A DNA stretch of 64,000 bases from Panax quinquefolius (taxonomy: Eukaryota; Streptophyta; Magnoliopsida; Apiales; Araliaceae). The stretch spans positions 17,338,322 through 17,402,321 of the forward strand of contig CM035151.1 in NCBI GenBank assembly GCA_020205615.1, read 5' to 3'. Within the stretch, counting starts at the first letter, position 1; every line of letters begins with the position of its first letter. The translations under genes were made by a program, and so were the position numbers. The notes below the pieces were generated by a model that saw only the letters and a list, made by a program, of their open reading frames with translations, had not been told where the DNA came from and did not search any database. Of the stretch, positions 57,653-64,000 are shown piece by piece.

Positions 57653-57849
57653 CAAGTCTAAATTTATAAGTAGGAGATTACTCCAATATATGCAAGTCTC
57701 TCCTATTTCTCAAAACAGTGTAAAAGTCTTAAAGCTCGTTATTTGAGTGTTCGGGAATAACTTATTTTATGACTTATAAGTCAAAAATAATAATAAAATG
57801 TCTTAACAAGTTATTTTGACCAAATATAATGACTATTTTGCCCCTCCTC

Positions 57850-59672
57850 TATCTTGGTAAATTACATATCTACCCTTAAACCTAAAAAGCCTCGTCTCTT
57901 CTAACCTAACATAAACAGTTTCTCTCGACTCTTTTTGCTTAAGGCGTCGACAATTTGACTGAGAAATTGATGTGTAGCCTAATTTTTGTGTAGAAATTAA
58001 AAGCATCCTAAATGGCTAAATTCAATTTGGTAAACAAAAATGTACACTCCTCTGCACACATTTCCTGCCATTTCCGGAGAGGTCGTAACATGATTTAAAT
58101 GATGACTTTTATGTCAAAAACGTTAATAATACAACCAAATCATCCGCGTATCCAAAGCCTAATCTCATTCTCTACATTTCGTCTACCTCTTCTATTTGTC
58201 CTCTCTCTATCCTCTTCTTTCATAAACGTCAACTCCGGCTCAACGCCAAGTTTCAATATAGCTCATCTCCATAGCCAAACTTAACCACAGCCAAATAAGG
58301 CTCTTCAGAATCTCAGATGAAAGTTTGATAAACAATTACAAAGAAACAAATGAGACCTGATTTGGTTGAGTGTTACCTCAGTTCTGTGCTGATGTAGTAC
58401 CCAACTGAATCGAGCCTCGTTTTGGCTTTATGATGAAATCTAGTATGGCTTTAATTTGCTGCTGTTTCGCTATTGTCTAGCCTAACCTGCACTATTTTTG
58501 AATTTTTAATAACTCAAGAATGCGTAAGGTTATTGGGGTGTTTGAAGGTGCTTTTTCAAAGATTGTGTCCCACTGTTGCAACAGGGTGAGGAGAATTGAT
58601 TTCTGGCTATGATTTCTCAATACTAATGAAGGGTTTGATATGGATTTTAGATGGACTTTTCTGCAAAAATCCCTAGCGCACGATGTAGATAATCAATTGT
58701 TTTAGGTTGAATTTTGAAGTGATGGTGATTGAGAATCTATCAACGCACGGTTAGAATCTTCCATCAAAACATGTGCATCTTTTGTTCAAGTTCCATAAGC
58801 ACGTACAATTTTAAGATGTATCACTAAATAAAGATATACATATTAAGTAATCAATCTCCTGATCTTTTCTTCTACTTATCAATCAAATGGGTCTAGTTTG
58901 GACTTGAAATGTATGTGTGATTGTTATGCGTTTCAAATGACAGAGGGGGAAAAAGGGAGGATTGGCCGGAGAGAGATTATTATTTATAATTAGACATTTA
59001 CTTGAACCCCTATTAAAGCTATGCACTTGTAGTTGTTGAAATTAACTCGAACACATAAATAAAGTTGGTAGGTTTAAAAGAAATTTAGCTAGACTCAAAC
59101 GTTGTAAATAAAGTGTTTATGTCGATAGGTTTTTTAAAACTAGAATATCCATATTTAAATTTAAAAAATACAACATTACCTAAATACTCTTTTGCTATAA
59201 AATAACTCAATCATCAACACATATCACAACCACCAAATAATATCATACATACTCAATCATTTACAATTTCCAACCAAAAATATTTAGCAAAATTTCTTTT
59301 TGGCAAAATTTCTTTTAAAAATAGATATCTAAAAAAATCTAAACTTGTCTACAAAACTTACAATCATCAATACATATCCAAACCTCCAAAACAACCATCA
59401 TTCCATACCCAAAATCAACATAACCATGTATAATTAGTTAACTTTACAAAAGACGAAACACAAAAAATACACACATGCAGAAAATAGAAAAACAATTTCG
59501 TATTCTTTACAGCTTACACCAAGTGTCCTTCGTATTTGAAATATAAAAATTATCAAAATATGTGAGTCAAAATAAAACAAATGAGCACACACATTTGTAT
59601 GTAGTGGGGGGGATCATTTAGATTGATATAAGTAAGAATTTAGAGATAATGTAACAAATTATCAATTTATTT
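57850..59672. other. Intergenic DNA
   Basis: No gene with recognisable protein motifs. A stretch at about 58290-58700 is slightly richer in GC and ends in donor-like sequence on the minus strand, but no exon can be supported. Confidence 0.4.
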
Positions 59673-60568
59673 CACTACAAGAAAATGCTCTAACAAATGA
59701 CCAACAATATCGTGACGCATTATCCGTCCAGTCAGAGATATACTTATAATTAGCGACCGCCAGTGGCGACCACAATGAAATAGTCACTGTTTTGTTTTAG
59801 CGACCTCATGCGGTCGCTAAATGGTCGCTACTACAATTTTACCGCCTAAAAATTGGCTGGAAATGTTGGCGCCCTATTTTTTTGCGACCACTCACTATTA
59901 GCGACCGCATAAGGTCACTGATACTTCCACATCATTAAATATTCAAATACCAAGACGCGTATTCAGCTATTATCGTCACGATTCTTATAATCTATCAGCC
60001 ACACCTCGCTCGACAGTAACTGAACCAGAAGAGAAAAAAAAGAGGGAGAAAGAAAAGGGAGAAGAGGGAGAAGGGGAAGAAGAGGGAGAAGGTCACGCCG
60101 CAGGAGAGAAGCCACCGATGCTACTGCTGCAACCGACGCCCACCGCCGCCACCCACTGCCTTGAGGTATTGATTTTAATGAATAATGTTTCAATATTGAA
60201 TATGAATTTTATTATATATGCATTAGATTGATATATGGATTTGATTATGTTTGGGTAATATGATTATGATTTTATTAGTATTTGAAGTCGATTTGGGTAA
60301 TATGATTATGTTTGGTTTATAAGTTTTGATTAGAGTAAAATTTATTTGTGTAATATGCAGTACTTTGGGTAATTTGATTTTGTTAATTTATGTCAGTTTG
60401 GGTAACTTGATAAAGGAAAATTTGAACTATCTGACATCTGTACGGATTGTTTTGTCTTTGTGTTGTTAGAAGTCGTTTTTTTGACGGAACACTGATACTT
60501 TACATTACATGTTTTGATTAGTGGCACTTCACTTAGAAAACTACTACAACAAATGGCTAAAGACCATC
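59673..60568 (+). mobile_element. CACTA (En/Spm) element, left end, interrupted
   Basis: CACTACAAGAAAA at 59673 is the canonical CACTA terminus. Subterminal repeats of GCGACC/GGTCGC in both orientations follow at about 59754-59920 (for example GCGGTCGCTAAATGGTCGCT). At 60000-60170 is a purine-rich, then GC-rich leader-like stretch. No transposase frame is present. The matching right terminus (TTTTCTTGTAGTG) was not found before the LTR insertion at 60569. Near 60539 a second, diverged terminus-like TACTACAACAAATGGC appears. Confidence 0.6.
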
Positions 60569-61929
60569 TGTGAGACCCCGATTTTATGAATAAATATTTA
60601 TTTTTTTATTTTTTTCGAAATATATTTTTTTTAAAATATTATGGTGTGGATTTGATATAATGTTATAGTTGTGGGTAGTATTTATAAATTCTACAAAGTA
60701 TGCAAGTTGTTATATAATATTCGATTGGTCGGGGAATATTCTTTTTGTCGGGGAATATCCGTACGACGGTACAATCATTGGTGGACCCCACAACGGAATT
60801 ATTGTCGGATTGAGAACTGACAAAAATATATTTTTATAAAAATAACGGCGAAAGTTTTACCGTTAACTATTGAAACACCCGGTGTTAAAAGTACGATGTC
60901 TGGCGTGGTTGTATAAGAGCACACGATATTGATTATTGATGCTTACGTGAGAAGTCACTCGCTTTTGCTCAATTATTGCTACAAGATTTGTTGTATAAGT
61001 ATCTCACGTTATTTGATTCAATTATTGTTGATATTCTTTTTTACTATTAAATCAATAATTGAGGCGACAAAGTTATTAATATTATTATTTGCAATATTAA
61101 CGATGTCTAGAAGTTCATCAAGGAGATGTTAGATAATCTAATCAATTGCCATGATAGGGAGAAATCCTTATTGAAAGCCCCTCTTCCACAACGACGACAC
61201 AGTGGAATTAATATTGTGAATTGTAATAAAGATGATAAATGTTGTTAAAATTATTAAGGTGATTTTATGAAGTCTGCTTATTTTATGGATTCCTATTTAC
61301 CCATTTTTCAAAATAATCGGTAGAAAATTATTTAAAGATGGGGCCCACATGTGGGGGCCACATGTGGGGCCCATATGTGTTGGAAAAATGATTTTGGAAA
61401 TGGAAGAGTATACGTATGGATGTATGTGTGTGTATTGAGTATATGTGGGAGAAAATGAAATGTGAAAGTGATGGGTGTGTGATGGGTGTGTGAATGAAAA
61501 ATGGTGGAAAAGTGGTAGTGTGATAGTGATGTGTAAGAGTGTAGTGAATTTGATTATTGGGTGGGTGGGGAATAGATGTTGGTTATGGGGGAGAAAAATT
61601 AAGTGGTGTATATATAATATTGATATATATAAGTTGAAAACATGTGTTTATATATATGTATTATATTTTAATTTTTGTTGTGATTTTATTGGTTAGTTGA
61701 TTGACTTAATTGTTAGTTGATTGAAAAATAATTTTGTAAAATTATTTCATCCATGAATAGTGCCTTTTATTCTCCTATGAATAAGCTCATTTCTTCATTA
61801 TTTCTTTTAATTTCTTTGAAACTCTGTAGAGAGAGAAAATTATAGTGAGAAAGAAGAAAAATTTTCTGCTACTTAACTACTCTTATATTCAGTTTCTTTT
61901 ACGGTAAGGGATATTATTTCTTATTCATT

Positions 61930-62890
61930 AAGAGAACTTTTGTTATTCCATCTTTATTATTCCGTTGGAATAAACTGTATACGGGGGCTACCCTATACTT
62001 GGTGAAATTCTTTTGTTATTCCATTCCTTATTATTATGTTGGAATAACCTATAAATGCAAAGTACTGCATATATGGTGAAATTCTTCTATTATTCCATTC
62101 TTTAATATTTTGTTTAATATCCATATCATGCGTTTTTACTGGGACTGGTTCCATTATTTATTATTCTCGCATTTAATATTCTCATTAGAATATCCCGTCA
62201 TGCGCTTTTACCGGGACTGATTCCATTATTTATTATTTCGCATTTATTATTACTTTGAAATAACTTTTCTGCATGCGGTCTCTATCGCATGCATGGTGAA
62301 TCCTTCATTATTCCATTTTTTATTATTCTTGGAATAACTCGCCTATATATAGATAACACATGCATGGTGAATGACCCTTTATATTCATTCCTTATTAAAT
62401 TAAATTTATCTGTTACGTTGATTATGATGAAATTATTAATTAAAGCGTTGATTAATTTCACCGACACGTTCATAATATTTATTATTGGACTAATTTCACC
62501 GATGGGTCTCTATCGCATTTATTATTTTGTTGGTGAATAACTTCTCTATGCATGCGTTGGACTAATTTCACCGACTGGTTCCGTTATTTATTATTACATT
62601 GGGAATAACTTCTCTCAGCGGTCTCTATCGTATGTATGCATACATGGTGAATCCTTCTAATTTCACCGACTTGTTCCATTATTTATTATTACGCTGGGAA
62701 TAACTCATGCATGGGTCTCTATCGCATGCATGGTGAATCCTTCTGTTATTCCATTCTTTATTATTCTGTTGGATTAACCTGTCTATATGGATTAACACAT
62801 GCATGGTGAATGACCCTTTATATTCATTCCTTATTAAATTGTGGAAATTATCTGGTTACGTTGATTATGATGAGAGTCATAATAAAAGCG
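61930..62890. repeat. Diverged tandem repeat array in the terminal LTR
   Basis: Repeated modules alternate: GGTGAA(T/A)(T/C)CTT, TTATTCCATT...TTATTATT, GGAATAAC and GCATGCATGG. A larger block (about 62340-62465: ACACATGCATGGTGAATGAC and following) recurs at about 62780-62895, so there is a higher-order period of about 440 bp. Confidence 0.75.
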
Positions 62891-63832
62891 TTGGACTAAT
62901 AAAAATCATGGGTATATGTGGTATTAGTAAGTGTTATGATGAGTTATGTTGGTTATTATGTGAAAACATGAAAGTTTCTTAGAAATCACAAAGGGTTGAA
63001 AATTAGATTTTGGTGAAAACGGAACATGAAATTCAATTGACCATATCTCCTGTTATATTTTGAATTTTTGAGTGTGGTCAAGTCCTAGAGTAGATCTATG
63101 AGTTTTGTAGCTTATCCAAGTGGAATCACTGGAAAAGGTGTTGTAGATTTTCGTGTGGACTGATTTTAGGAAAGGAGTGCAAAGTCAAAAAAAACCAAAA
63201 AACGCTAACGCCTTTAAAAATTTAAGGGGTTGTTTTGGCACTTAATTTATGAGAAAAATTCTGGCTTTTTGGGACATGAAAGTATATGGTATAAAGTACC
63301 TCCTGTCCAAAAATGAGCTCATTCTCGACTTAAAATGAACAAGTTATGACCATTTCAATATTTAGATTTTTCCGATAAAAAACTATATATAACCGGAGTT
63401 TATATAACTCCGATGACCATAAAATTTAAATGAAGCTCACATTAACATGTGTAAGATTCTGCCAAGATTTGGGAATTTTGGAGTTAAACTTGAGGTAGCT
63501 AATTTCTTAAGGAATTAATTAGAAATTAATTTTTGAAAAATAGTAAATGAATTTTAAAAATTCCGAGAAAAATATATGTTCAATATGAGACTATATTATG
63601 CTTAATCCCAGAAAAGAATAATTTTTGGGACTGATTTGGTATTTTTCATGAAAATAGTTTAGTTACAAACATATGAGTTAAATATGTTATGTGAAGTTGA
63701 AGAATTGGTAAATAGGATTTTATGGCTTGGGAATCCTATATAAAGTATGTGCATATTTTTGATGAGTAATTTGATTTAGTTGATGAAATGCTTATAATAT
63801 TGTCATCATCCTCATATTTATATTATGTTGAA

Positions 63833-64000
63833 AGTCATCTGTGGCCTGTAGTGCATAGATGGACTTGGTATGATTATGACCAGGGATTATTTGGCATGAT
63901 CATGACCGTAATGTTACAAATGATGTGGTAAAAGTCATCTTTGGCTGTAGTGCATAGATGGACTTGGTATGATTATGACCAGGGATTATTCGGTATAATC
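63833..64000 (+). repeat. Tandem repeat of about 99 bp at the window end
   Basis: GTCATCT(G/T)TGGC...TGTAGTGCATAGATGG, followed by ACTTGGTATGATTATGACCA, occurs at about 63833 and again at about 63932. Confidence 0.85.

Larger units (their letters stand above)
60569..64000 (+). mobile_element. Long repeat-rich LTR, continuing past the window
   Basis: It starts TGTGAGACCCCGATTTTATG, related to the TGTAAGACCCC family. It has GAATATTC at 60734 (second site GAATATCC at 60753), the GGAGAAATCCTTAT...AAAGCCCC block (61159-61182), an ATTCC/GGAATAA repeat region at about 61930-62860, and ATCT(T/G)TGG...GCATAGAT units at the end. At least 3.4 kb long; its end, primer-binding site and any coding part lie outside the window. 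Confidence 0.75.

Noticed and set aside
58099..58284. 61-codon frame beginning MMTFMSK
   Set aside because: No signal beyond a hydrophobic stretch, no splice context or family motif; probably chance.
60001..60170. Possible gene start in the GC-rich leader inside the CACTA element
   Set aside because: Purine-rich sequence followed by Pro/Leu-type low-complexity codons on either strand; no domain, and it sits between CACTA subterminal repeats.

Overview
This window is AT-rich nuclear DNA from a flowering plant, most likely a eudicot. The evidence is a spliced cathepsin B gene with short GT-AG introns, nested Ty3/gypsy LTR retrotransposons of the chromovirus (Tekay/Del-like) and Tat/Athila-like lineages, a hAT-type MITE and a CACTA terminus. 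No species call is possible from sequence alone, and no bacterial-style operons, CRISPR arrays or RNA genes were seen.

Layout. 1-1168 is an LTR fragment. 1169-8892 (minus) is a Tat/Athila-like gag-only element arranged LTR-internal-LTR-internal. 8893-10239 is a truncated chromovirus LTR. 10240-27900 (plus) is a large LTR element with a mostly non-coding interior and target duplication TTACA; nested in it at 16026-24483 (minus, target duplication GTTTT) is a deleted chromovirus. 27940-36078 (plus, target duplication TTATA) is a second deleted chromovirus of the same family, inserted in the leader of an older minus-strand element whose LTR is 36105-37283. 37284-41839 is an LTR element reduced to about 300 bp of interior. 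41840-45606 is mostly unique DNA. 45607-48175 is a 3'-truncated Tat-type element with a broken gag.

The only clearly functional host gene is a cathepsin B-like cysteine protease on the minus strand (49430-55066). I resolve it into 11 exons giving 358 residues, but only if a 5-nt micro-exon at 51193-51197 is used. It is flanked by a putative TATA box and an AATAAA signal. 55.2-60.5 kb is intergenic DNA with simple repeats, a 107-bp tandem duplication, a 537-bp hAT MITE with 8-bp target duplications, a TTATAAGT-type MITE and a CACTA 5' terminus. From 60569 to the window end runs a repeat-rich LTR that continues beyond the window.

The most unusual observations are these. (1) The chromovirus at 27940-36078 has its whole gag, from about residue 25 through the zinc knuckle, replaced in frame by an unrelated Glu/Lys-rich, coiled-coil-like reading frame. 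(2) The cathepsin B gene appears to need a 5-nt micro-exon. (3) Several diverged LTR families share three GAATATTC palindromes at about 19-bp phase, which resemble heat-shock elements. (4) The two deleted chromoviruses share the same internal deletion junctions, so they look like copies of one non-autonomous lineage.
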